Source: Eupeodes corollae (Eukaryota; Arthropoda; Insecta; Diptera; Syrphidae). Taken from it: DNA of 64,000 bases. Location of the stretch: positions 62,154,946 through 62,218,945 of the forward strand of contig NC_079147.1 of the NCBI RefSeq assembly GCF_945859685.1, in the 5' to 3' direction. The notes beneath the pieces are model-generated. The model did not search any database. It saw nothing but the letters and a program-made list of their open reading frames with translations, and was not told where the DNA came from. Both the position numbers and the translations under genes were made by a program. This document shows, piece after piece, positions 32,255 through 43,421 of this stretch. The number at the start of each line of letters is the position of its first letter. Within the stretch, counting starts at the first letter, position 1.

Positions 32255-32990
32255 CATAAATCCGCTGGTCCGGATGGTATCCCCGCTATTGTTCTGAAGA
32301 CGGCTCTTCAACGCTAACAAAACCACTGCGTAAGATTTTTCATCTGTCCAACTCCTCAGGAAGGCGAATCTACCTCACCGTCTAATTATCGACCGATTGC
32401 ACTTACGTCCCTTCTTTCCAAGGTCATGGAAACGCGTGCTTTCGGTTTGCATGAATCCCTCCTTCATTGGATTAGTAATTACCTTTCGAATCGTTCAATA
32501 TAAGTTGTATTGGATGGATTCAAGTCTGAAAACCACAAAATAAATGCTATCGTGCCCCAGGGCTCTGTTCTATCTCCAACACTCTTTCTCATTTCTATTA
32601 ATGATCTCCTGTCTGCAACATCTAATCCAATACATTGTTTCGCTGACGATAGTACTCTTAGCTTTTCATATTCGTTTTTAGATTCTCATCCCTCTTCTTC
32701 GGATGTGGAACTGCAACGACAAAATATGATAAGCTCATTAAATTCCGACCTAAACAGCATTGTACAATGGGGAATAAGAAACCGCGTGGAATTTAATGCT
32801 TCGAAAACGCAATGCTGTCTTGTATCATTAAAGCGTGTTATCTACAAGACATAGCCAGTTGCATTCCTCCCCTCAAACAGTTCAACCGCAATACTCGCGC
32901 TTCTAGGAATGCTCATCAGTATACCCTCAAGCCCAACTTCGGCCGTACTGTCACGTTGAACCCTTTACGTTTTTATTCAAACTTTCTCTA
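32255..32990 (+). pseudogene. Non-LTR reverse transcriptase relic A
   Basis: Reads KSAGPDGIPAIVLK and NYRPIALTSLLSKVMET in different frames at 32260-32440. A clean frame follows at 32510-32854 with IVPQGSVLSPTLFLISINDL and the active-site FADD (HCFADDSTLSF). A C-terminal piece at 32850-32990 reads CIPPLKQFNRNTRASRNAHQ. A large part between fingers and palm is deleted. The short relic at 54240-54385 belongs to the same family. Confidence 0.8.
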
Positions 32991-32999
32991 AAAACAGGC

Positions 33000-34265
33000 A
33001 AATTTCAAAGTGTATGGAAGAAGTCATTTCTAACACCAATTTTCAAGAAAGGTAAAAAGTCGGATATAAGCAACTACAGGCCCATTGCAAAGCTTTCTTG
33101 CATTCCTAAAGTATTTGAACAAGTTGTTTGTGAAAGCGTAGCATATTTTAGTAAAAATATCATTTGCGAACAGCAACATGGTTTTGTGAAAAAAAGATCA
33201 ACCTTTACTAATCTCCTCACATTCTCAAACATATGTTCAAACGCTTTAGAACAAGGTTATGAAGTTGACTGTGTATACACAGACTTCTCTAAAGCTTTTG
33301 ACCAACTTAGCCACGGAATTATTTTATTTAAACTCAAAGCTCTTGGTTTTCCACCATTTTTCTTAGATTGGATCAAATCATTCCTTGAAAACAGTTCCTA
33401 TGAGGTAAAATTTAGAAATTGTCTTTCAGAACCTTTTGTTGCTCAATCTGGTGTTCCCCAGGGAAGCCATCTTGTCCCTTTTTTGTTCATCCTGTCTATT
33501 AACGATGTCCACCCATGATCGTATTCTTTTACAAGCCGACATTGATATTTTCACATTTTGGTGTTGGAAAAATATCCTTTTACTCAACCCTTTAAAATGC
33601 CAGACGATAACTTTCACTAAAAAACTAATCAGTAAAGTATTTGACTACTGTATATTCCAGCAAAAACTCTTTTGTGTCTCCACATTTAAAGATTTAGGAG
33701 TACATTTCTGTTCCAACTTAGAGTTTACACATCAAATTAAATTTATTGTTAGTAAGGCAAGTTCTATGCTTGGTTTTATAAAACGCTGGGCAAAGGAGTT
33801 CATTGATCCCTATGTTACTCTCTCTTTGTATAATTGCCATGTTCGTCCTCATCTTGAATATGCTTCGCAGGTATGGAATCCCTATTACGAAATTCATAGA
33901 AAACGTATTGAATCAATTCAACATAATTTCATTCGCTTTGCCCTAAAGGGTTTTCCTTCCGAAGATCCTTATAATCTGCTTTCCTATGAACATCGTATTC
34001 TACTTCTTCAAATGCAATCTCAAATGGTGAAATTGATGCACCTTATTTGCTTTCTTGTGTACCTTTGAAATACCGAGGCGGAACTCATCGCCTGCGTACA
34101 TTTGATTTTATACATATTGACTTAAATACTCGTAGAACCAGCTATGGGAAGAATGAAGCTTTAAGTCGAATGAGCATTTTAAGTAACTTAAACTGTTTAT
34201 CGATAGATTTAAATTTAAATAAGGTGGGATTAAAATTGTTAAGAACCAGTGCCCCACTATCGTAA
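33000..34265 (+). pseudogene. Non-LTR reverse transcriptase relic B lacking the active site
   Basis: Reads FKKGKKSDISNYRPIAKLSC, then TDFSKAFDQLSHGI and SGVPQGSHLVPFLFILSIND (33186-33518). The frame then shifts to WCWKNILLLNPLKCQTITF, FKDLGVHFCSNLEFTHQIKF and LEYASQVWNPY (33530-34068), and shifts again for the end, YRGGTHRLRTFDFI (34047-34265). About 30 residues with the YADD catalytic motif are missing between IND and the next block, so this copy is certainly dead. Clade is jockey/CR1-like but not resolved. Confidence 0.82.
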
Positions 34266-34307
34266 ACGTTCTCATTTTATTTTTTTTTCTGTAATAGTTA
34301 AATGATA

Positions 34308-35726
34308 ATTTTTAACTTCCCATAGGAAGTTATTGTAATGGGTCCGATTTGTCAAATTGAAAATTTTGACATTTCTCGACGTTTCAAGGTCCCTAGAGTC
34401 GAAATAAAAGATTTTTAGAAAGATATCTGTGCGTGCGTGTGTACGTACGTCTGTACGTCCGTACGTCCGTACGTTCGCGACGTTTTTTTCGTCCATAGCT
34501 CAAGAACCAGAAGAGATATCGACTTCAAATAAATTTTGTTATACAGATAATAAGACAGAAAGATGCAGAAAGGGCTCTTAAGAAAATTGCGTGGGTGGTT
34601 TTTTTTACCATAGCAGTTTGAAAAAAGGTGAACATTTTGGTTAACCTTAAATATCTTACGAACCAAAAACGCTAAAAACTTGAATTAAATTTTATATAAT
34701 ATATTGTAACATGATTCCAAACAGGTTTATTTAAAAAAAATCAATATAATGGCTTTTTTTTTAAATCAATAAAACTGAAAAAAAAAATTAGTCACCTCCA
34801 AAATTTTACGACTGTAATATGATTTCATCTCTAAAACAATTTTGTGCAACGAAGAATAATGTTTTTGATATCTGATAAAATTTTGAGAAAAATCTAATTG
34901 ACAGTTTTTTTATAAAAAATAAAAATCTAAAAAAAAACATTACTCAAAGTTCGTAAAAATTGAATATCGATTCAAATATCTTTTCAAAAACTTGAAATTT
35001 AGGCTTCAAGCTTATTTCATCTTATAAGAAATATTGTTTTCAACATTTTGAAAAATTTTGAGAAAAATCGAATTGACAGTTTTTTTTACAAAAAATAAAA
35101 ACCTAAAAAAAATGGTAAATGGTAAAAATTTAATTCGACTCAAATATCTTTTCAAAACTTTGAGTTATTGGCTTTATTTACTTTCATCTTTCAAAAAATC
35201 TTGTTGCCAACATTCAGTTAAAGTTTGAAAAAATCGAATTGACAGTTTTTTTACAAAAATAAAAACCTAAAAAAAAATGTATAAAAGTTGGTAAAATTTG
35301 ATTTTCGACTCAAATATCTTTTCAAAAATTTTAAATATTGGCTTCAAAGTAATTTTATCTCATAAGAAATATTATTTTCAACATTTGGTAAAATTTTTAA
35401 AAAATCGAATTGACAGTTTTTTTACAAAAAATAAAACTCTAAAAAAACAATACTAAAACTTCGTAAAAATTTACTTTCGACTCAAATAGCTTTTCAAAAC
35501 TCAAAAATATTGGCTTGAAACTTATTTTATTTCACAGAAAATATTGTTTTCGGTATTCAGTAATTTTTATATAAAAATCCAACAGTCCGTTTTTTCATAA
35601 AAAAAATCTACAAAAAATAGTACGCAAATTTGGTAAAAATTGATACGAGTACGTATAGACAAACTTTTAAGCAAGACAAATCGACAGACGGGATGGGAAG
35701 TTATCAATGTGGGTCGCATCCCAGCC
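34308..35726 (+). repeat. AT-rich repeat family, second complete copy
   Basis: Same architecture as 21295-22499: left end TTAACTTCCCATAGGAAGTT with its internal palindrome, GTAATGGGTCCGATTTG, a GTACGTCCGTACGTCCGTAC block, then about four 168-bp monomers each with AATTGACAGTTTTTTT (about 34896, 35069, 35236 and 35406). Right end is GATGGGAAGTTATCAATGTG and GTCGCATCCCAGCC. Confidence 0.85.
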
Positions 35727-35792
35727 CCAATAATTGTATTATTTTTTACTAACAACTAACAAATGCACTTATGATGAGCCTGTGATCGTAGT

Positions 35793-36080
35793 TTGAAGCT
35801 TGCTATAAACTTACTACTTTCTGAAATTCTGAAGTGTAAAAAAAAATACAGAGATTCGTTCTTTAGCCGTACTACGCGAATGTGGAATGCCTTACCACAC
35901 TCTGTTTTTCCTAGCCATTGCAAATATTCAGGAATTCAAAACCAATGTGCACCGACATCTCCTTTTAAACCCTCTCTCCTTTTCCTAGTGCTCACACTGT
36001 CCTCTGCATTATAAGGGTAGTAATATCCCCTTGAGTGTGTGTAGTCATGCTGAGTATATAGGGAAGCAACTCAATGGAAT
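35793..36080 (+). pseudogene. C-terminal fragment of a LINE ORF2
   Basis: Reads KYRDSFFSRTTRMWNALPHS followed by VFPSHC and, after a frameshift, the typical FKTNVHRHLLLNP ending. These are the last residues of many non-LTR polyproteins. It probably belongs to the same family as relic A at 32255, which lacks this end. Confidence 0.7.
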
Positions 36081-36289
36081 AACAAACTAACTTTACTAAC
36101 ACCTTAATGACCCTACTAATAACAATCCTAATGTAGATGGGCGTAAGCTGTTTAAAAGTCTTCGTGGATTTGGCTATCTGGAGTAGGCAAGCAGAAGTTG
36201 GCCTCTAAAAGTGACATGGATATAAATGAACTGAATATTTGTTTTTTATTGATTCCAAATAATAAAGTCTTAGCAGTTCTGGAGCCCCT

Positions 36290-36980
36290 ACGGATAAACT
36301 GTTTTCCTTGAAAAAATAGATATCACAGATGTAGTAAAAAGATTAGCAAATGCTGTTGGTCTGGATGGTTACCTGTTTAAAATTTGCGATATTCGCACAA
36401 GTTAATAAGTATGGCGTACGAAATGATCTTCTTGCTTTAGTTTATTTAGTTGTGCCAACGCAAGAGCGCAAATAAAAGAATACTTTGTAACTCTTCTTTT
36501 AGCACTGGACTTTTCTAAGGCATTTGGTTTGGTTAGTATTGTCTTCTTCGGCTATCAAATTGTTTTCTTACTATTGCTGTTTGCCAATGACATACCTACA
36601 GCATTTTTATGCTGATGATATTCAAATTCATAAAAGTTGCTCTCTTAAATTTATAGAGAACTGTGGAAATGATCTGAACGAGATCTCGAGAGAATTTTGA
36701 CGTAGTCGGTAAACAATGATCTTTCACTCAGTCCCTTCAATTAAGATTGATTTTTCTTTGATTGAATTCGTGGATAGATCAAGAAACTTGGGATTGGTAT
36801 TCAAAAAAACTTAAACATGGAATAATCATATAAACGAGGTTGAAGTTCTTTGAATTTTATAGACATTTCAAAAGCTTACACTAACAAAACTGGGATTAGT
36901 TCTTGCTAAGGCTTTGGCTAAACCAGTTCTTTTGTATGGTTGTAAAATAATTCATAACCGTGATACTTAATTCAAAAGAA
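36290..36980 (+). pseudogene. Heavily decayed reverse transcriptase relic C
   Basis: Scattered motifs in three frames: ANAVGLDGYLFKI, LALDFSKAFGLV, YADDIQIHKS (about 36607) and RSRNLGLVFKKNL with INEV. Order and spacing fit a non-LTR reverse transcriptase. Many stops and indels make it the oldest LINE copy in the region. Confidence 0.6.
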
Positions 36981-37009
36981 AGCTTCAAGTAGCTTTCAAT
37001 GGTACTCTG

Positions 37010-38513
37010 ATGCAGAAAAGACTCTCAAAAAAATTGAATGGGTGGTTTTTCTATAGCAATTTAATAAAAAAAAATGTGTACATTTTGTTTAACCCAAACT
37101 ATCTCCCAAACCAATAACGCCAGAGTATTTAAGATTTAAGATTTAAAACTGAAAAAAATTTGTCATCTCCAAAATGTTATGACTAAAATATGATTTCATC
37201 TCCAAAACAATTTTGTGCAACGAAGAATAATGTTTTTGACATCTGATAAAATTTTGAGAAAAATCGAATTGACAGTTTTTTTATAAAAAATAAAAATCTA
37301 AAAACAACATTACTCAAAGTTGGTAAAAATTGAATATAGATTCAAATTTCTTTTCAAAAACTTAAAATTTAGGCTTTAAACTTACTTTATCTTATAAGAA
37401 ATATTGTTTTTAACATTCGATAAAATTTTGAAAAAAATGGAATTGACAGTATTTTTACAAAAAATAAAACTCTAAAAAAAATACTAAAACTTGGTAAAAA
37501 TTTACTTTCGACTCAAATAGCTTTTCAAAAATTAAAAATATTGGCTTCAAACTTATATTATTTCGCAGAAAATATTGTTTTCGATATTCAATAATTTTTA
37601 TATAAAAATCCAATCCATCCAAAAATCCACTCATAATTTGTATATTGTCTGTGTACATCGGGAAATATCTGGTCAATGAGAGCATCTTGTGAATCAATAA
37701 CCGTGCAGAAATGTACCGGTAATTGTATGCATCCAGTTTCATCTGTAGTAACTTTTCCGTAGCCTATATCTAACAGTTGTTTTAAAAATTGTTTGGCGGA
37801 TGGATCTTAAAGCATTTGAACACTTGAACATGTTGATGCATTTCAACCATAGCACTTAGAAATATAAAAAATAGATATAAACCTATTCTCAGTTCTACCG
37901 ACTTTATATACAAAATTTCATTGAAATTGGTTAAGCCGTTTCGGAGGAATATGGCAACTAACACTGTGACAGGAGATATATTTATATATTAGAAAAAATA
38001 AAAACCTAAAAAAAAAATTACTAAAAGTTGGTAATAATTGATTTACGACTCAAAAATCTTTTCAAAAATTAAAAACATTGACTTCAAACTTATTTTATCT
38101 CTCTGAAAATAGTTTTTAACATTCAGTAAACTTTGTATAAAAATCCAATAGTCCGTTTTTTCATTAAAAAAAATAAAATAGTACGCAAATTTGGTAAAAA
38201 TGATGTTCGGTTTTCGATATCTCGTGAACAATAGAAGACGTGGACTTTAAACTAGTTTCATTCATCCAATTTGTATTTATTTTTATAAGAAATACAAACT
38301 TTAAATAAATGCTCCTAAAATTGGTAAATATTGGTTTTCGACTAAGAATCTCGTTAACAAAAATAGATTTTCAAATCAAACTATTTCATCGTTTATACAA
38401 AATATTTTTGGTATTTTTAAAATTTTTAAGACACAAAAACCTACAAACTTTTAAGAAAAACAAATCGAGAGACGGTATGGAAAGTTATCAGTGTGGGTCG
38501 CATCCCAGCCTTT
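37010..38513 (+). repeat. AT-rich repeat family, 5'-truncated copy
   Basis: Lacks the left end and ACGT block. It starts at the segment GCAGAAAAGACTCTCAAAAA, continues with diverged 168-bp monomers (AATTGACAG at about 37267 and 37440), and ends with GGTATGGAAAGTTATCAGTG and GTCGCATCCCAGCC. An unrelated stretch of about 370 bp (37612-37985) interrupts the monomers. Confidence 0.75.
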
Positions 38514-39289
38514 TGTTTTTCTTTTTTTAATCATTAAATTGTTTTTATTATTTTTGTTTTTTTCCTTATTTATTTTTATTCTAAACCAGTTTAAAATTAC
38601 AAATTAGTGTAACTTATGATGTCTGGAGAATAGAAACGCCCTTTTTTAAGTTTGTTGAACTAATTAATCATATCGGGTGTTTTTTAAGGGCTTAGCTATG
38701 CCTTTAAACAATAATATATACAAGAGACAACGTATTTGTCAGTAAATTTAGAATTTTTTGGAAGTCTATTTTTGTCAGATCCTTATAACAATTTCTTAAA
38801 TTATTTTGGCACCCTATTTACAATAAATGAGCTTCTAGGATCTTAAAAAAAGGAAAAATTTTAGGGCTGCAGGTTCAGATAGTATTTTCATTAAATATTA
38901 CAATAATGCAACCCCTGAGTTTTAACTAAGTTAAAGTTGTTGAATAAAAGCTTTATTGAGAAAACATCTCACCTTAACTAAACGCTGGTGATTTGGTGCT
39001 TTTTCTAATAATTTTGCTACGTTACACCTCCTGATAAATTAATAAATACATTTTTGTCATTTACGAAGCCTTAAAATCAATACAAACTAATCTAAGATAA
39101 TGATCAATAGGACTTTTTTCACAAAACCATATCGACCAAATTAAAAATGTCATACGCCAAAAACATTTTGGGCAATATTACCGAACCTTCGGGGGTTAAA
39201 ACTGTTTTTATGGTTTCGTTCTAATAAAAAAGCTTATTTCCCAAAAATAGTTCTATAGCTGCTTAAAAACTTTTTATAAAGCTTAAAAT
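38514..39289. other. Unassigned AT-rich DNA
   Basis: No coding sequence or repeats recognised. Confidence 0.45.
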
Positions 39290-39990
39290 CTTTGTCATAT
39301 TTCCCAAATCAATTTTTAAATACCATAAAGCCCAAATTGCTAATTGACGTATCGTATTGTGACAAAATTTGTGTTTATTTTGGGCACTACCACATTTTGA
39401 GTTTTAAATTTTATCGGTCAAACGCAAATAATAAACGAAAAAATGTCAGATCATCCAAAAACTCGTTTGTCACTCTCAGAAAGATAGGTGAAAGATAGGT
39501 GCGAGAGTGTGTGTAAGCAAAGTTTCTTAAAATCCAGATTTTTTAAATGTAAAAATAGTTTGCTTGCCAATTTGATATATACCCCAAATCCTAAGCTCAT
39601 GCAAAATGGTTGTAGGGAGGCCGTATGCCCCCTCATACATACCTCAGTGTTTATGGGCATCTCAAAGCCCAAGCATCCAACATGATTGCTAAATAAAAAA
39701 TGTTGGGCTTTATAAAATTCAAATTTGGGCGTTAAGGCTCTGAAAGTTCGTTCTTTTCTCTTTTTGGGCTATTTGATTTGGGTTTTATGTTGTTGGGTGA
39801 TAAGACACACAAAAAGAGATATATCGTCCAAAAAACCGATGTCCAAAATAATTGTCACAAATCCCAAATAAAAAATTCTTTTTGGCAAAATGACATAAAA
39901 CTATTTGGGCGTTCTTTTATTTAAAATTTATTTGGGCGCTACGATATTCGCTTTGGGTTTTTTTGGTGATTTTTTTCAACTTTTTGGGTT
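39290..39990. repeat. Cluster of TTTGGGC / GCCCAAA words
   Basis: At least a dozen copies of TTGGG(C) or its complement within 700 bp (for example about 39300, 39337, 39389, 39582, 39665, 39706, 39726, 39764, 39870, 39905, 39932 and 39951). They point toward each other from both sides, as in subterminal repeats of a foldback-like or MITE-like element. ATCGTATTGTGACAAAA on the left and its counterpart on the right are only loosely related. No ends or duplication were defined. Confidence 0.4.
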
Positions 39991-40439
39991 TTATGATCAA
40001 TTTTTTGCTTGATGACACTTAAGGTCTTAATACCAATATAATACTAATTTGGGGTCCTAGATGAAGCTAATATGATTATTTCACACAAAGTAAGTATCCA
40101 AGTTCATGTTAAAGATAAACTCGCTGTTGCAAAATCGGCCACAAATCAGATTTAATCAGAAAGGTCAGAGAATTTAATATATCACTTTAGAAAGAAAAAC
40201 GTTTCAATACTAAGAATGAAGAATAACATTGAATAACAGAGTTAAAAATTATGACTTTTATTTTGGATCATATCACTCGGGAGTTCCAATGCAACATGTA
40301 GATGCACTAAATGTCCAACGATTTTATTTGTGTATTGAAGTGAAAATCTTCGTTTGACGGTTTCTGTTCTTGATATACCTGGAGAAAAAACCCTCGACGC
40401 ACATTCAATTATAGAGGTCGGACAAATGTCATGTAAAGC
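39991..40439. other. Unassigned AT-rich DNA
   Basis: No coding sequence or recognised repeat. Confidence 0.4.
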
Positions 40440-41044
40440 GATCGGTTTGCGTAAGGGTTAGAAAATTCTTTTGACAATCTTTTAACAAAACCTAATTCGA
40501 ATTTAGGCTCGTAACTTATTCCGTCAATATGTGATGTAGTAATTTCCGTTCGGTCATATAAAATGCTGATATCCCTTATTTCGCCTACATGTTTGGGATG
40601 GTTATAAAGATAGTAATGACGGGGAAAAGGTTATTTTCTGGCGTTTGTTAATGTTGAGCTAAAAGCAATTTGTTTGAAGGAGAGATAAGTCTTCATGAGT
40701 TGCAATTACTTTGAAAAATCATCGGCCCAAAGGGATATTTGACAATGTTTAATGAACATCTCAATATCATTAATTATGAGAATAAAGAGGAGGGAGCCTA
40801 AATGAGTACCTAGGGAAACACCAGAGTAGAATAGGAACAAGTGAATGGTAAAGCTACTTTGTATGAAGCCTTGCTGCGCTGGGGTAATTAGAGATCTGCA
40901 ACGGAGACTGAGGAGTTCATACATTTTTGTTAAAAGACAAAGTTTGAATTTGAGTTATAAAAGATGTTTTCCATATCATAGGAAATATTTCTTGAGATAA
41001 GGATAAATGAAAAAGTTTAGATAGAGAAAGAGAAGATGACCATT
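40440..41044 (-). pseudogene. Non-LTR reverse transcriptase relic D, minus strand
   Basis: The frame at 40706-40924 reads LITPAQQGFIQSSFTIHLFL, SGVSLGTHLGSLLFILIIND, and WADD in place of the usual FADD or YADD active site. Surrounding sequence on the minus strand looks like decayed coding sequence without clear motifs. Only the central part of the domain can be supported. Confidence 0.65.
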
Positions 41045-42330
41045 TTTAGAAAGACCACAGGCCCCGGGGTGAACTCATCGTTAGGTTGAGAAAACAACAA
41101 AACAACATTCTACTGGGATTAGAACCCAATCTCCGGTTGAGGTACTAGGCACCCGAAGTTCACCGCGTGGAGGTGGGAGTAGGAGTTGATAGACATAGGT
41201 GGGTTTTTGGGAAAACCCTGGGGACGCCTGTGTCCTCTTGAATGCACATGTCTACCATTTGAACATCATTGTTTGACCAAATATTCACACCACGGAAGAT
41301 ATTAAAAAAAAAAACCAGGGACTTCTAATCAATACCTACTAATTTTTGTCTATACTTTAAAGCCGCGTTTTAGGAAGAGCTCTACAAAGCAATGTCTAGT
41401 TTTGGCGTTCCTATCAAAGTTATCTGTTTATACAAAATGTCTACAGAGAATTCATGCTGCTCTATCACGGTCAGTAAATATCTCACCGATGCATTTGATA
41501 TCAAAAAAAGGTTTTAGATAAGGCGATGCACTGTCATGCGACTTCTTCAACATTCTTCTGGAAAGAATTGTGCAAAAATTCAACCGTCAACACTAGAGGC
41601 ACAATCTTCCAAATGTCCATCCAATTACTCGGATACGCAGATGATATTGACATAATTGGAAGGTCAAAGCGTGATGTCAGTAGAGCGTTTTTGAGCATAG
41701 CGACGGAAGCGAAAAAGATGGGTTTAGTGGTCAATGAGGGCAAGACCAAGTATATGCTGTCATCAAAAAAGGACACTGAACGACGACGTATTGGACAAAA
41801 CGTCACCATGGACAGCTATAACTTTGAGGTAATTAAGGACTTTGTCTACCTAGGCACCGCTATGCAGACAACAACACAAGCTCTGAAATCAAACGAAGAA
41901 TAACTCTTGCAAAGCGTTGCTTCTTTGGACTGAGAAGACAATTGAGTAGTAAACTCCTCTCTCGAGAATCTAAAATTGCCATCTTTACGAAACTCATCAT
42001 CACGGTTCTTATTTATGGCGCTGAGGGCTGGATCCTATAAATAAAAAGATGAGAGCGTCTTGGGATGCTTTGAGAGAAAAATGTTTGTGCTGATTTTTGG
42101 CCCCGTATGCATAGATGGAGAATGGAGGAGAAGATATAACGACGAACTGTTCGGGCTGTACAGCGACACTGACCTAGTTAACAGAATTAAAGTCTAACGA
42201 CTTAGAGCGAGTTGGCGTCAACGCTCCAGCCCAAAAGGTCTTCAAATCCAATCCCGAGAGTAGCGCAGTATCCACTCAGGTGGCGCTCAATCAACTTGGC
42301 TGTTGTTATGTTATCATCGGAGGTTTTATT
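41045..42330 (+). pseudogene. RTE-like LINE copy 2 with inverted 5' segment
   Basis: From 41272 the plus strand matches copy 1 from its GFRPGKSTIDQIF point onward: ATATTCACACCACGGAAGAT, then SIQLLGYADDIDIIGRSKRD (41526-41903) with an intact YADD, then LANRCFFGLRRQL-type sequence and the C-terminal region to about 42300. Left of that, 41050-41268 is the inverse complement of the 5' segment of copy 1 (about 23120-23290). Such a 5' inversion is the known outcome of twin priming during LINE insertion. Frameshifts and stops inactivate it. Confidence 0.82.
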
Positions 42331-43278
42331 ATTGAAGGGCATTGAGCATGGATACCCTTCTGTCTTTCTTTTGTGATTAACGAACTGAAAGAAGGTTTGC
42401 TTGAGTTTTATGTAAATATGTGTAAAATATTTACATCAGGTTTGCAGATCAAAGAGTCTGGGCGGTCGGCAACATGAAGCCTTAGTTAATAAATAATGTT
42501 AAAATGTATAAGTAATTAGATATCATTTCATCTATAACATCGGGATGGCCAAATTGTAATAGTTATTAAGTGTTAAGGTATTGCATGTTACCATTTCATC
42601 ATTGTATTATCAGCTTTTTGCTGTCATCGCTAAAACACATTTAGTCGTTATAAAATATATTCTATCAAAAACCAATCGTTTTTGCCGCTTTATATAATTT
42701 CTCCTATGCTGATTGTTATTTCAGTTGAATATACTATAGTATCTTTTCATCTTTGTTAAAATATATCTAACTGAATTTAGAAATACAGAATAATAAACAA
42801 AAAAAACCAGTTGTAATTTGAATGCGAAACGGAAAAGACGTGTTCTATTTGAAATTAAAATTCTGGTACTAAACTATCTAAGCTCATTTCGCCATAACTT
42901 TCGGATAGAGAAAAACACGTAGCGTCTCCGTCTCTACTGGGTTTGACTTTTTTTCAATTTTTTTTTTTAAATTTTAATTTTTCCATAGAATGAAACAATA
43001 CGGCGGTGGTGCGGGTTCAATAAAAATGTTGTATATCTTATTAAATTAAAAAAATATAACTTAAACCTTAATCTTCTTTATTTAAAATTAATAATAAATC
43101 AAATGTGGTAAACATTGATAAGAGTGTTACAAAAATAAATTTTGCAAACATCTTATTAAAAATGTGTATATGAATAGAATCAACCTATTTTATTCCTTAA
43201 AAGCTTCTTCTGTTCGTAACTTGACTTTGAAACCTCTCGGGTAGTTTCGTATAAAATTCTGTTAATTAAGTTCGTTAA
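42331..43278. other. Upstream region of the SLC22-type gene
   Basis: AT-rich DNA directly 5' of the transporter start codon at 43279. It should contain the promoter and 5' UTR, but no core promoter element could be assigned. No coding sequence or repeats of the known families were seen. Confidence 0.4.
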
Positions 43279-43421
43279 ATGGATTTCGAAAAGGTCTTGA
43301 ATAAATGTGGCGATTACAGTAGATATCAATTCTTATTACTAATATCGTTTGGTGTATTGAATATATTTTCTGCATGGCATTACTTTGCCCAAACCATTGT
43401 AGGGTTTACTCCACCCCACTG
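43279..43421 (+). CDS. SLC22-type gene exon 1
   Basis: Encodes MDFEKVLNKCGDYSRYQFLL and the first membrane helix through GFTPPHW, ending two bases into the Trp codon before donor GTATGA. The start is the first ATG of the frame, and the N-terminus fits the family. Confidence 0.9.

Noticed and set aside
34415..34666. Frames with RTYVHTHAQ-type peptides at 21403 and 34272-34666
   Set aside because: They recur because the GTACGTACG block of the AT-rich family reads open. The frame is not conserved along the element.
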